Shown: positions 17,727-27,622, counted from the first letter of the stretch. The stretch: DNA of 64,000 nt from Gammaproteobacteria bacterium (GCA_009840305.1 VXNY01000029.1:186001-250000), one strand, 5' to 3'. Notes: generated from the sequence alone by a model not told the origin. Numbers and translations are program-made.

Positions 17727-19310
17727 CTATGAACTGCACGACAACATCGAACAACCGGCTCGAGTCCTCGCCCAATCAGGTCGCTTTGCTGCAAATTGAT
17801 CCATTCCGGACTGTTCCTGATAAGGATTTTTGAGCACTTCCATCCATTGTCGGAGCAGGGCATAGTCGCCTTTATCTGCGTCGTCAATCGCTAATTGCGC
17901 AAGATAGTTTCTTGGAACGTAAAGGGGGTTTGAATTGTTCATGAGTTCAGTGCGTGTACCGGGATTTAAACTTTGATGTTGAACTCTAGCTGCATAGGCG
18001 CGCAACCAATTTTCAAGTTTTTCGTGAAGTTCGCTCGATAATGCGTCAGGATTGTAGAGAGCAGGTCGAACGGTTTGAAACCAGTTATGATCGGAGGAGG
18101 AGTCACTGCTAATATTTGCTAGCGACCTGAAAAACAACGTCATATCAATTTCGATTGACTCGAAGACTCTATAGAGTTCTTGTACCAATTGCATGTCATC
18201 GTCGCCAAATTCTCGTAGTCCTAGTTTGCAACGCATTACTTCCATGTAGTACTTCTCGAAGATTTGGTCATATTCGTCTAAAGCTTCTTGTAAGGGTCCA
18301 GGCTCTTCGACGAGGAGGCAAAGGACATTTGCTAGTTGCAGTAAGTTCCACTTAGCGATCTGAGGTTGCTTTCCAAAGGTGTACCGCTTCGTTTGGGCGT
18401 CGGTGGTATTGGGTGTCCAGCCAAAATCGAAATCTTCTAACCACCCGTACGGACCGTAGTCGATCGTTAACCCTGTAATCGACATGTTGTCTGTGTTCAT
18501 TACACCATGTACAAAACCGACCCGCCACCATTCGGCCATGAGGAAGGCAGTACGATCTAAGACTGCTCTAAACCACCTAACGTAGCAGTCTGGGGATTCA
18601 TCGGATTTGATACTAGGAAATTGCGTTCGGATCGTGAAGTTTGCTAATTTTTTGAGTACATCAATATTTCGCTGGGCAGCGAAAATCTCGAAGTTTCCGA
18701 AGCGTAAGAACGTTGGAGCCACCCGGCACACAATCGCTCCCGTTTCTAATTCAGGATTACCGTCATAGAACATGTCTCGAACCACTTGATCTCCCGTACG
18801 AATCAAAGAGAGTGCTCGTGTCGTCGGGACACGTAGATAGTGCATTGCTTCACTACACACGAACTCACGTAGAGAGGATCGGAGAACCGCCAAGCCATCG
18901 GCGGTTCGGGAATAGGGAGTTAACCCTGATCCCTTTAGTTGCAGCGCGTACGAGAGTCCGTCTTTACCATCAATTTCACCGAGCGTAATGGCTCGGCCGT
19001 CACCGAGCTGACCAGCCCAGTGGCCAAACTGATGGCCACCGTAACACATAGCATAAGGCGTAGATCCAGGTACTGTTCGATTACCAGCGAATACTTCCGT
19101 GAATGTCTCGGTTCCAATTGTTTCTGGCGATATTCCTAGCAACTCAGCTAGTTCTTGCGAGTAAGTAATGAGCGAAGGTTTTGAAGTAGCAGTTGGCTGT
19201 ACCAAAGAGTAGCAAGAATCCCGTACAAGACGTACGAAGTTTCTTGGTTCGGTGTCGCCTGGCAGGTTATCTACAAATGGATTGAGAAATTTGAGATTGT
19301 TGCTATTCAC
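17727..19310 (-). CDS. selO: Protein adenylyltransferase SelO (YdiU)
   Basis: 527 residues, pseudokinase-fold SelO, which AMPylates Ser/Thr/Tyr on redox proteins. Visible motifs are YGGHQFGHWAGQLGDGRA, LQLKGSGLTPYSR, GLAVLRSSLREF, NTDNMSITGLTIDYGPYGW and the C-terminal SCSS, in which Cys replaces the selenocysteine found in animal SelO. GTG start. The enzyme responds to oxidative stress in E. coli. It heads a short minus-strand string with the aminotransferase and LLM oxidoreductase genes. Confidence 0.93.
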   Translation of the reverse strand: MNSNNLKFLNPFVDNLPGDTEPRNFVRLVRDSCYSLVQPTATSKPSLITYSQELAELLGISPETIGTETFTEVFAGNRTVPGSTPYAMCYGGHQFGHWAGQLGDGRAITLGEIDGKDGLSYALQLKGSGLTPYSRTADGLAVLRSSLREFVCSEAMHYLRVPTTRALSLIRTGDQVVRDMFYDGNPELETGAIVCRVAPTFLRFGNFEIFAAQRNIDVLKKLANFTIRTQFPSIKSDESPDCYVRWFRAVLDRTAFLMAEWWRVGFVHGVMNTDNMSITGLTIDYGPYGWLEDFDFGWTPNTTDAQTKRYTFGKQPQIAKWNLLQLANVLCLLVEEPGPLQEALDEYDQIFEKYYMEVMRCKLGLREFGDDDMQLVQELYRVFESIEIDMTLFFRSLANISSDSSSDHNWFQTVRPALYNPDALSSELHEKLENWLRAYAARVQHQSLNPGTRTELMNNSNPLYVPRNYLAQLAIDDADKGDYALLRQWMEVLKNPYQEQSGMDQFAAKRPDWARTRAGCSMLSCSS

Positions 19311-19436
19311 AAGTTTTAGCTAGATTTAGACCCGTTCAGGTCCGTATTCAATATAGCAGACTTTGACATGAAGAGTGTTATCCCTGGTGGTTGATCCCAC
19401 CTCTGCGTAATCTTTACACGCCAGCAGACTTGCGCC

Positions 19437-22400
19437 CTACCGCTCTATCTTGGTCCAACGAATAGCATCAGCGTAGACTCTCGCAGGTGGCGACGATGGC
19501 TTCGGTCGATATACGAGCTTCGCCGAGACCGGATCACTACTTAGCTCAAATCGTTCAACTCTGTTCCAACCATAGGACATAGACTTAACGTCTAACGGAA
19601 TTTTGAAAGTTTTATCGTTTTGGGTGATCACAAGCAACAAAGCGTCTTTTTCAGGGATCTCGGACTCCCTCATCCACTCCGTAGGCGCAAACCAAGGATA
19701 GTGGTAGTCCAGCTGCCACTTGCCTGCTTCTGTTAAGTTCGTTTTAAATTCTACGATCGGTACCTCTTTTTCGGCCCAGACGTACGCGAATGATTGACGG
19801 AATCTTCCGAATGGAATCTCCATTAAGCTCTGAGTTCGACGTTGCCAATAGTTTGGAAGTGGACGGCTCAAACCATTACTTGGTTGAATCGGTAAATTTT
19901 TGTCTAGTTCGATTTCAGTGTGTTGACTATTTATCCACGCTAAGGGACCGAAGCGTCGTGAAGTGGCGAGACGCGGGGAGATTTGATTCACTATAAAACC
20001 TTCGTCTAAGTCGTCCACCAAGATACTACGATCTGCCGAGGGAGAGTCGACAACTTCTGTAAATGGAGATTGTGACTGACTGGGACCATATGAATCTTCT
20101 TGCTCAACTACGTCATAGTAAAGCTCTCGCCGATTAAAAGACAGACCAGGTTGGATTTTGAAACCGCCGATTTTATATGCTGTTAGAAATTTGACGCGCA
20201 GAGCCGAATTTCCGTCGATTTGAATGAAGTCGAGATGTTCGAACATTGGTAAAGACCATTGAGCAGATTCCATTGTGGGAATCTTGAGTTCGACGTGTCC
20301 TTCAACCGGTTGTTTATTTTCTAGTACAAACGTCGTTTGATACCTCGCGTCGCCCCTGTCATCGTTGGAGATTTGACGAATTGAGGGTCCGTGAACGAGG
20401 AAAGCTGGGACTGTACTCTTCGTAATCCAATCAGTTAGAAACGGTGCATACACGACTTCGTGCTCCTTCGCACTACTAATGAAATCGACATATGTGAAGT
20501 TCCGAGCATGGTATTGTTGTCGTAATTGATCTATCCATCGAAAGGTTTTTTCTTGTCCGTTGACATTGAGTAATCCTTCTGCAATCTCTCGACTCTTTAA
20601 GAGTGATGCTTCCAAGTCCATTTGAGACTTATTTGAGGATCGTAATCGAGAAAATTCATTTCGTTCGACGTGACTCCAGATTGACGAGCGTTCTATAAAG
20701 GTACGTTCAACGCTGTTAACATCTGATTCATACCGTCTGTGAACGATGTTTGGATTTGTCAAAACATCGTTAACTCCTTGCCGAGCTGCCGCGTACTGTA
20801 ACATGGTAAAGTCCGATATACGCATCGTTGAATAGATCGAGAACTGCCGTTTGGGTCGGCTCAATTCTGACGGAAAGGCTGTAAGAAGCCAGTTCACGAC
20901 TTGGTCAAGGGACTCGGCATACTCACCCATAGGAGCGGTTTGATGTTTCCATAGAAGTTTGTTGAGACTTGTCCACGGAGCATCTGTACCCTTACCTTTG
21001 TCGAAATAGAGGGTTAATAGTCTTAGCGGAGCTAATTCAGCAACCTCCGAAAAATCGGGGCCGTACGAACTCACCCGTTTTATGTAACGCGCAAGGGCTA
21101 GTTGTAGTTTTGCGCGAGGGAAACCGTGTTCCTTTAATAGTATTAAGCCACCTGGTAGGGTGTCGACCGCATCCATCCGCCAACCACCCCCAACAGTTCG
21201 AAGGCTTCGCGGAATCTCAACAAAATTTATACCTATTTCAAGGGGAGCGAGTCCCAGCTCTTGGCACTCGTCAATCCAGGAGTACGCTTTTTCGCGCAGA
21301 GTATCATTCCAATCAGTAATAGGATGGAGATTGTTGGTGTGCTTAGCATGTAAATACATGGAGAAGTGAATACCGCTGATTTCAATCGAAGCTTGTTCAA
21401 ATCGAGATGCAAAGATTCCTAATTCTGGGATCGCAGAACCCGACTGGATCTCGTACGTGTTTGGCATCTCCGATAACTCAGCATGTTGTGCCGAGGCGAC
21501 GAGGCTCCAGTCTTTGCGACTGAGTGCCACACTCAGGTTAACTTCAAAGAAGTCTCTGTTCGGTTCTGAGTCGCGGTGTATTGTGTTGACTGGACCAGGT
21601 GTGGGATACCAATGTGCGCCGGGCATCAACGCGACGTACGAACTACTGTAAATTGTTCCATCTTTACCGAGCAACTTTGTCAAGTGCGCTGGAATTTCAG
21701 GGTCTGTGAGATAGTTAACAACGCTGTCGAGATACGCGAAATTTGCCTTTGGTCTACCTTGGACTTCAATCACGAGCTCGATGGGTTTTCCAATCTCAAC
21801 ATTTACATTTGGAATTTCCAGAAGCCCGTTATTGAAGTCGTTCTCGACTTGAACACCATCAATTTCTACACTTTGGATGTTCAGCCCCGGATTCAGTGTG
21901 AATACAAAAGGCTGTGTTGTACTTCCGGATTTGCGAACTAATCTGACGATATACTTAGCATCCATGGACTTGTGTGGGTCGATGTTGATAGTACCGCCAA
22001 GTTCTAGGACATCGATATCATCCGTCCATTCATATTCGGCATGAACTGCCTTCCAGTCATCAAACTGGTTGAATGGAGACATTACACTCCACGCCCCCAA
22101 AAAGAACGCTCCAACGCCGAAGGCTAAGCTAATCGGTAGTATGCTCTGATTTAGTCTTGTTGGCTTGGTACCATCCAAGCGACTATGAAAATACGCACCG
22201 CACGCTAGAAAGAACGCAGAGAACAAGACGTATGAAATTCGTATCAAAATCGTGCCGAAAGAAGGTAAACCAGGAGTTATCTCAGAGACTAATAGAGTGT
22301 CGTTACCTGAAGGACTCACTAGAGAGACCAATGAGTACGACGAACGAATGATCAACCAATACCAACAGAACATTGCAGTCGCTCCAACGAGCAACAGCAA

Positions 22401-22967
22401 TAATCGATTGCGGAACAGAACTGACAAAAGAATCAAAAAACTACTCCAGAATAGTAGATTAACAGGGCCATCGATCAAGAGCAGGTTGACTACTGAGTGC
22501 CACTGTAATGTCTCGGCGAAATTCCATCCAAAAATCGAAAAACTACCTACGAACTGCATAACCAAGATATTTACTGCCACCAGCACCCAAAGACTTCCAG
22601 TAACAGCTACCACTCGACCCACCAAGACTTCCAGATTGGTGGCTGGCTCAGTATCAATTACCTCGGCAATTCGATGTCGGTCATGTCGTTGTACTAAGTC
22701 AAACTGAATCAATAACAAAGCCCAATTGAAAAATAGTAAGATGGTTGGGTCGATGTTGCCAAGCAAGTACTTAGGTGCGTTTATCCCCGCAGTTGGGTCG
22801 TAGGGCAGATGGTACGCGAGGTACCAGCAAGCCAATATGTAACCCAATTGCATCGTTAAAGTTAACAACACTGCTAACACCCAAGCGCGGGTAAGCCGAC
22901 GCAGTATTCGAAATTCCATCAAACCGGTCGAAATCACGTGGATCAGCTTAGTTTTGGTCGATGTCAT
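19437..22967 (-). CDS. Large ABC-2-type membrane protein with M1-peptidase-like and golvesin-like extracytoplasmic region
   Basis: 1,176 residues. Residues ~20-310 contain about seven membrane helices like the permease half of ABC-2/M1-peptidase fusion proteins (ACWYLAYHLPYDP, LFFNWALLLIQFDLVQRHDRHRIAEVID). The remaining ~850 residues are extracytoplasmic and resemble the beta-rich and helical M1-type architecture, but I find no HExxH zinc motif. The C-terminal ~100 residues end YADAIRW, the typical edge of golvesin/Xly-type carbohydrate-binding folds. No ABC ATPase is encoded next to it, which is odd because relatives usually sit in an ABC operon. Function unknown; export or envelope role is inference. 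Confidence 0.7.
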   Translation of the reverse strand: MTSTKTKLIHVISTGLMEFRILRRLTRAWVLAVLLTLTMQLGYILACWYLAYHLPYDPTAGINAPKYLLGNIDPTILLFFNWALLLIQFDLVQRHDRHRIAEVIDTEPATNLEVLVGRVVAVTGSLWVLVAVNILVMQFVGSFSIFGWNFAETLQWHSVVNLLLIDGPVNLLFWSSFLILLSVLFRNRLLLLLVGATAMFCWYWLIIRSSYSLVSLVSPSGNDTLLVSEITPGLPSFGTILIRISYVLFSAFFLACGAYFHSRLDGTKPTRLNQSILPISLAFGVGAFFLGAWSVMSPFNQFDDWKAVHAEYEWTDDIDVLELGGTINIDPHKSMDAKYIVRLVRKSGSTTQPFVFTLNPGLNIQSVEIDGVQVENDFNNGLLEIPNVNVEIGKPIELVIEVQGRPKANFAYLDSVVNYLTDPEIPAHLTKLLGKDGTIYSSSYVALMPGAHWYPTPGPVNTIHRDSEPNRDFFEVNLSVALSRKDWSLVASAQHAELSEMPNTYEIQSGSAIPELGIFASRFEQASIEISGIHFSMYLHAKHTNNLHPITDWNDTLREKAYSWIDECQELGLAPLEIGINFVEIPRSLRTVGGGWRMDAVDTLPGGLILLKEHGFPRAKLQLALARYIKRVSSYGPDFSEVAELAPLRLLTLYFDKGKGTDAPWTSLNKLLWKHQTAPMGEYAESLDQVVNWLLTAFPSELSRPKRQFSIYSTMRISDFTMLQYAAARQGVNDVLTNPNIVHRRYESDVNSVERTFIERSSIWSHVERNEFSRLRSSNKSQMDLEASLLKSREIAEGLLNVNGQEKTFRWIDQLRQQYHARNFTYVDFISSAKEHEVVYAPFLTDWITKSTVPAFLVHGPSIRQISNDDRGDARYQTTFVLENKQPVEGHVELKIPTMESAQWSLPMFEHLDFIQIDGNSALRVKFLTAYKIGGFKIQPGLSFNRRELYYDVVEQEDSYGPSQSQSPFTEVVDSPSADRSILVDDLDEGFIVNQISPRLATSRRFGPLAWINSQHTEIELDKNLPIQPSNGLSRPLPNYWQRRTQSLMEIPFGRFRQSFAYVWAEKEVPIVEFKTNLTEAGKWQLDYHYPWFAPTEWMRESEIPEKDALLLVITQNDKTFKIPLDVKSMSYGWNRVERFELSSDPVSAKLVYRPKPSSPPARVYADAIRWTKIER

Positions 22968-23088
22968 ACTTCAATCCTTCCAAATCGTTTAGCATTGATC
23001 AAAGACGCACATTCCGCCGATGCTATGAAATCTACAACGACCGGTAGAGAACGGAACCACAAGCGAAAGAATCAATGTAATTTTTCCA

Positions 23089-23532
23089 TCATTTTGTAGT
23101 GCTGGAACTATCATCCTTCGCCGCCTCGTCTTGGAGTAGTTCTTGCATTAATTTGCGATTGTTTTCGCGCAATCGTTCCTGTTCTGCTATGACTTTGAGC
23201 CAGCTTTCGACCTTTTCAGGACATCGCAGACTATCCATTTCTGGTTCAGAGTCCTCGATGTCGGTGAATCGATTTGGATGCGATTCTCTCACAGTCTTGT
23301 TGCAATCTTCGATAAAGTCTTCATAGGTTAGACCTGACGGATTGTCGTCCTCAATATCAAGGTAGTTGCATACGCAACTCTCTACAGTTCGAGCGAATAG
23401 AGTCACGTTGGGATCTGGATTGTTCGGAGAACTACAGCTAGTAGCTATTACGATTGTGACGATCAGCAGTACAAGAAGCAATGACAGGTGTAATTGATCG
23501 TAGGTAGCCTCTGTGTTCTCGAGAAGTTTCAT
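23089..23532 (-). CDS. Small membrane-anchored hypothetical protein
   Basis: 147 residues with one strong hydrophobic helix (about 15-31) ending ATSCSS, a weak lipobox (Ala instead of Leu/Val at -3). The outer part has two CVC and DC cysteine sites and a long charged C-terminal helix (about 105-140, LKVIAEQERLRENNRKLMQ) likely to form a coiled coil. No family recognised. It could be a lipoprotein or a single-pass anchored protein. Isolated gene upstream of the permease-like protein. Confidence 0.6.
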   Translation of the reverse strand: MKLLENTEATYDQLHLSLLLVLLIVTIVIATSCSSPNNPDPNVTLFARTVESCVCNYLDIEDDNPSGLTYEDFIEDCNKTVRESHPNRFTDIEDSEPEMDSLRCPEKVESWLKVIAEQERLRENNRKLMQELLQDEAAKDDSSSTTK

Positions 23533-23606
23533 AGATTATTCGTACCCTGGGTTAGGGCAGCGTACATATAGATTTGAGGACGATTTGATGGTAACGAGAG
23601 GAGTGT

Positions 23607-23966
23607 TTATGCCCGCAAAATCTCAAGAACTTTCGCTGGAGATCGAGCAATAGACCACTTTCCGTTTTTTTGGATGAGAGGTCGTTGCATCAATTCGGGG
23701 TGTTCCAATAGTAAATTTACGACGGAGTCTTGAGTAGCGTAGTCCGAAGCATCCAGACTAAGTTCAGAAAACCTTCGATCTTTACGTACTAAATCGGAGA
23801 TGGGATCAGACAGATTATCCAATATGACTTCGAGTTGACCGCGTTCCAAAGGATGGTCTAAATACCTGACAACTTCGAAAGTCGAGTTTTCATCGTTCAG
23901 TATTTCCAGTGCCGAGCGGCACTTGCTACAGTTTGGATTGAAATATATTTGAAGATCTTCACTCAT
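23607..23966 (-). CDS. ArsC/YfgD-family thioredoxin-fold reductase
   Basis: 119 residues. NPNCSKCRSALEIL puts the catalytic Cys at 13 with a second Cys at 16, followed by the ArsC arginines in LVRKDRRF and WSIARSP. This is the glutaredoxin-dependent arsenate-reductase fold in the YfgD subgroup, where arsenate may not be the true substrate. No arsenic efflux or regulator gene is adjacent. Divergent from the class I aldolase gene. Confidence 0.87.
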   Translation of the reverse strand: MSEDLQIYFNPNCSKCRSALEILNDENSTFEVVRYLDHPLERGQLEVILDNLSDPISDLVRKDRRFSELSLDASDYATQDSVVNLLLEHPELMQRPLIQKNGKWSIARSPAKVLEILRA

Positions 23967-24086
23967 CAGTCTTGTCCAAAGAGAATTCAGAATTAGTATA
24001 TTGACCCTAAATGCTAAAAGACAAACACCGTGCCCGCCAAGCGACCATTAAATGCGGCCATACAACTATCAGTGGAACAATAGAGA

Positions 24087-25016
24087 ATGTCAATAGAGAC
24101 CCCGAGTAAACCAAGCACCGATACTGAAAAACAAGATCGAATGAAGTTCGGTACTGGCTTTATCGCCGCGTTAGATCAAAGTGGTGGAAGTACCCCGAAG
24201 GTACTGACAAACTACGGAGTACCAAATGAGGAGTATGAGCACGATGAAGCAAAGATGTTTGACCTTGTTCACGATATGCGGGTCCGCATTATGTCGCACC
24301 AAGATTTCGGCTATCCTCGCATCCTCGGAGCAATTCTATTCGAGCAAACCATGCACCGAAATGTAAATGGTTTGAACAGTAGCGTGTATCTCTGGCAAGA
24401 ACGAGGTGTTTTGCCATTCTTGAAGATTGACAACGGTCTAGCACCAGAAGCGAATGGCGTTAAGTTGATGAAACCAATTCAAGAAATCAGTCCCCGCTTG
24501 GAGACCGCGAAGAGCCTTGACGTCTTCGGTACGAAAATGCGCTCCGTAATAAAAGAACCCAATCGTCGTGCAATCTACGCGGTAGTTGAGCAACAGTTTG
24601 ATTACGCAAAGACTATTAACGAGCACGGACTGATACCAATAGTCGAACCAGAAATCGATATCAAGGCCGAAGCAAAAAAGGAATGCGAACAGATTTTGCT
24701 TGACGCATTAACCGTCCATCTGATGAAACTCAGCGATGAATACCGCGTGATTTTTAAACTCACGTTACCCGAGGTTGATGACTTTTATAAAGAGTTCACC
24801 GATCACCCTAAGGTGTTACGACTTGCTGCTCTGTCCGGAGGGTACTCGCGCTCCGAAGCGGTTCGTAGATTGAGTCGCAACGAGGGGATGATAGCGAGCT
24901 TTTCTCGCGCGTTAGTCGAGGGTCTAACTCGAGACATGTCGAGTGAGGACTTTGGTAAAGAATTACTGAAGTCGATTGTTCTGATCGCCGACCAATCAGG
25001 TAACGGACAAGCTTAG
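24087..25016 (+). CDS. Fructose-bisphosphate aldolase, class I
   Basis: 309 residues. The family start GFIAALDQSGGSTPKVLTNYG and the Schiff-base lysine in VIFKLTLPE (K224) identify a class I, metal-independent aldolase cleaving fructose-1,6-bisphosphate. The KIDNGL and VEPEID segments complete the barrel. ATG 24087 is preceded by a weak AGAGA. Single gene, convergent with an SDR gene whose stop lies 21 bases away. Confidence 0.92.
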   Translation: MSIETPSKPSTDTEKQDRMKFGTGFIAALDQSGGSTPKVLTNYGVPNEEYEHDEAKMFDLVHDMRVRIMSHQDFGYPRILGAILFEQTMHRNVNGLNSSVYLWQERGVLPFLKIDNGLAPEANGVKLMKPIQEISPRLETAKSLDVFGTKMRSVIKEPNRRAIYAVVEQQFDYAKTINEHGLIPIVEPEIDIKAEAKKECEQILLDALTVHLMKLSDEYRVIFKLTLPEVDDFYKEFTDHPKVLRLAALSGGYSRSEAVRRLSRNEGMIASFSRALVEGLTRDMSSEDFGKELLKSIVLIADQSGNGQA

Positions 25017-25037
25017 TCCGACTGCTAACTCAGGCAG

Positions 25038-25838
25038 TCAATTACTACAGGCGACGGAACCACCGTCGCAGGTAATGGTTTCTCCGACCGTATAAGCTCC
25101 GGCACGGGAACTTAGATAGATAGCGAGACCGCAGATGTCTTCCATGGTCCCGACTCGACCACGGGGATTTTTCTTTCCCACGATTGACCAGTCCACGCCG
25201 TCGACTTTGCCACCAAAACCTACTCCACCACTGAGCATCCAAGTGGGAAAGGGTCCTGGGGCGATAGCATTTACGTTAATGTTTTCGCGTACCAGTCGAG
25301 CGGCTAATTGACGTGTCAAATGATGGACCGCGGCTTTAGATGCTGCATAGGAGAAGTTCTCAAATTTAGGCGTTCGGATACCGTCTACGGATCCGATATT
25401 TACAACTCTGGCTGGGTCGTCGTACGTCGCAGCTTCACGGAGTAAAGGTAGGCACTTCTGTGTCAAGAAAAATAGTCCTTTCACGTTCGTGTCCATGACT
25501 TTGTCCCAACCGACCTCTGGGAATTCCATGATTGGCGCACCCCAAGACGCACCGGCATTGTTGATTAGTATGTCAAGTTTGTTTTCGTACTCTTGGAACC
25601 GAGCGACGACATCGTTGATTCCTTCCAACTTGCTAAGATCTCCTGGAATAGAAGTACACTCGCCTCCAAACTCTTCCTGTAACCGAACAGCAGTTGCGTC
25701 ACAGACGTCTGCTTTACGCGAGGAAATGTAAACTTTTGCCCCGTGTTGCAAGAATCCCGCGGCGATCATTTCACCGATACCACGAGAGCCACCTGTTACC
25801 AGCGTTATCTTGTTTTTGATCGAAAACCAGTCAGACAT
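25038..25838 (-). CDS. SDR-family oxidoreductase, RhlG-like
   Basis: About 266 residues, classical short-chain dehydrogenase: TGGSRGIG cofactor motif, NNAG, catalytic Ser in VVNIGSVDG and YAASK. The insertion WMLSGGVGFGGKVDGVDW and end ITCDGGSVACSN are like RhlG-type beta-ketoacyl reductases. ATG 25838 is chosen over an upstream in-frame codon because AGAGAAG precedes it. Probable NADP(H)-dependent reductase of acyl or polyol substrates. Confidence 0.87.
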   Translation of the reverse strand: MSDWFSIKNKITLVTGGSRGIGEMIAAGFLQHGAKVYISSRKADVCDATAVRLQEEFGGECTSIPGDLSKLEGINDVVARFQEYENKLDILINNAGASWGAPIMEFPEVGWDKVMDTNVKGLFFLTQKCLPLLREAATYDDPARVVNIGSVDGIRTPKFENFSYAASKAAVHHLTRQLAARLVRENINVNAIAPGPFPTWMLSGGVGFGGKVDGVDWSIVGKKNPRGRVGTMEDICGLAIYLSSRAGAYTVGETITCDGGSVACSN

Positions 25839-25990
25839 ACAAACTTCTCTCAAGTATCAAACTCATAAGTTAATGAATTTTGCATAGCAGAACAAAGAGT
25901 ATTTTGGACGGACAGAGCGCTCTTTGTGATCTTTGACTGACGAGATCGAGTCGATAGTTAAAGGTAAAGAAAAGGTCGGTGCAATTCACT

Positions 25991-26017
25991 TTGGTATATT
26001 GGATGTCGGTATACCAA
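25991..26017. promoter_or_regulatory. Perfect inverted repeat upstream of the secreted protein gene
   Basis: TTGGTATA and TATACCAA form 8-base perfect arms around an 11-base spacer, 109 bases before the ATG at 26127. This spacing fits a dimeric regulator site or a hairpin in the leader. No regulator gene lies nearby, so the role is inferred. Confidence 0.35.
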
Positions 26018-26126
26018 CATGTTCAATTTATGCATTGCAATCGTGAATTCAGGTTTTCTTTGAGTAGAAAGCTGGATTGAAAATTTTGTGGATAATTCAA
26101 AATAACGTATCGTGAGAAGAGCTCTA

Positions 26127-27413
26127 ATGTCGTATTGCAAGATTGTTTTGTGTTTTTTCTCATTATTGGTGGCAATAACGGGTGGAATCACGGAGGAGCA
26201 GGAGGAGGAAGAAGTTATTTTGTCTTCAGCCGACGCGCACGCAAAGTATCGAGTTCACGTACCAGCGAATCCAATCCACGAAAGCCAAGTTCCCGAAACT
26301 CAACTTAAAGCTTGGAAGAACGTGCTTAATCAATGTACGCCAGTGATTACAAATCAAGAATTGAGTGAATCCTGCATTTCTGCACTTGACGAATATTTTC
26401 CTTCTGAACCAGTTTGGGATAACAGGATGTACTACTACAGAGGGAGTCTTGGTTATCGAAATTTGAACCGGGGTCACTTATTTGGAGACTTCACAGACCG
26501 GGACAGAGCAGGTTCTCTGCCTTTTAGTTCCGCGGATTTCCTAGGAGACATTCCGCGTTGGCGCGATATTTTTGACGGAAATATTGAGCAACGGACAAGT
26601 CGATTTTTGCAGATTGTCAATGACGAAACTTGCATGGATCGAGTATCTTCTAAGAACAAAGGAATTGACAAGAATTTAGCGTCTCGATGCGCGGCTAGAG
26701 AGCTTTACAAATACTCTGCATACTTAGATGCATGCTCTTCAGCGACGCATCGACTGCACCAGTTGCAAATAGAGCGTCCCCACGAACTTCCCTGGAAGCA
26801 TGTCGAGCACATACCGACCGATTACGACATCAGCATCAAATTCATCAGAAGAGAGATTGAGAATCCAGAATCGCGCGCAATCGCAACACGAAGTATGCAA
26901 AGGGGATATTTACTCGCCTATTGGACTGTGCAGCAATGTGAATTGCATGATTACGTTTTGATACCGGGTTTGACCCACGGAACCAAGACTTCTGGTACAC
27001 ACGCACTCAAATGGGAGAACCTAGTACCTCGCCGATCTTCTAAAAGAGACGATATAAAACTTCTTGACCAAACGAGTCAACGGATTCTGAAAATCGCTGC
27101 AAAGAGTGGAGACGAATGGGCGATACGTAGCTTTGACTTTAGATATAGTCGAGGGAAAGAATTTCGATCCGATGTACATAAGGAGTATCCAATCTTGACT
27201 CATCGCTGGCTAGGAAGTCGTGGAAAGACCGAGAACGCAAGGCGACACCAAGCAAAGGCTTACCTCCTTTTGAAAGAAACAGCTAGTGAAGAGATAGCGC
27301 GGCTCGAATACGACCCAAATGACCTCTCAGAAGCAATTCTGTATATTCTCGATGGAGGTGAATTGAACTACCCACCTACATGGGTTGAAACGCCTGTAGA
27401 ACAACTCCAATAG
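26127..27413 (+). CDS. Secreted protein of unknown family
   Basis: 428 residues. A signal peptide (MSYCKIVLCFFSLLVAITGG) is followed by an acidic run (TEEQEEEEE) and a helical mature protein with conserved-looking features such as YYYRGSLGYRNLNRGHLFGDF, RWRDIFDG and a handful of cysteines that could pair (residues near 75, 88, 176, 189, 202). I recognise no domain. ATG 26127 has AGAAGAG upstream and is preferred to GTG 26112. It precedes the M14-lyase gene by 209 bases on the same strand, so it may belong to the same system, but the gap allows separate transcription. Confidence 0.7.
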   Translation: MSYCKIVLCFFSLLVAITGGITEEQEEEEVILSSADAHAKYRVHVPANPIHESQVPETQLKAWKNVLNQCTPVITNQELSESCISALDEYFPSEPVWDNRMYYYRGSLGYRNLNRGHLFGDFTDRDRAGSLPFSSADFLGDIPRWRDIFDGNIEQRTSRFLQIVNDETCMDRVSSKNKGIDKNLASRCAARELYKYSAYLDACSSATHRLHQLQIERPHELPWKHVEHIPTDYDISIKFIRREIENPESRAIATRSMQRGYLLAYWTVQQCELHDYVLIPGLTHGTKTSGTHALKWENLVPRRSSKRDDIKLLDQTSQRILKIAAKSGDEWAIRSFDFRYSRGKEFRSDVHKEYPILTHRWLGSRGKTENARRHQAKAYLLLKETASEEIARLEYDPNDLSEAILYILDGGELNYPPTWVETPVEQLQ

Positions 27414-27527
27414 TGTTCGCGCTGAATAGTCAGTAAAACCACATGTTGTATCTATTTAGTTTCCACCTCAGTGGGACTGGAAGTTCGATTTGTTTGATTT
27501 GCGTTTGAAACTGACTCAACAAAAATC

Positions 27528-27554
27528 TTGACGACACGGCCATCCGCCTAAAAT
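27528..27554 (+). promoter_or_regulatory. Candidate promoter for the M14-lyase gene
   Basis: TTGACG (27528-27533) and TAAAAT (27549-27554) are good -35 and -10 boxes, but the 15-base spacer is short. They lie 69 bases before the TTG start. Confidence 0.3.
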
Positions 27555-27622
27555 TTCTGGTTTGGTCTTCAACCTTTCGTGACCTTTAAACCCATCGTCG
27601 CTCTCGTTTAACATTTATTAAC

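Noticed and set aside
19437-22967. Annotation as an active M1 aminopeptidase
   Set aside because: No HExxH zinc motif can be found in the large extracytoplasmic part, so only an M1-like architecture is claimed.
23607-23966. Arsenic resistance operon
   Set aside because: The ArsC-fold protein has no neighbouring arsenite efflux pump or ArsR regulator and belongs to the YfgD-like subgroup.
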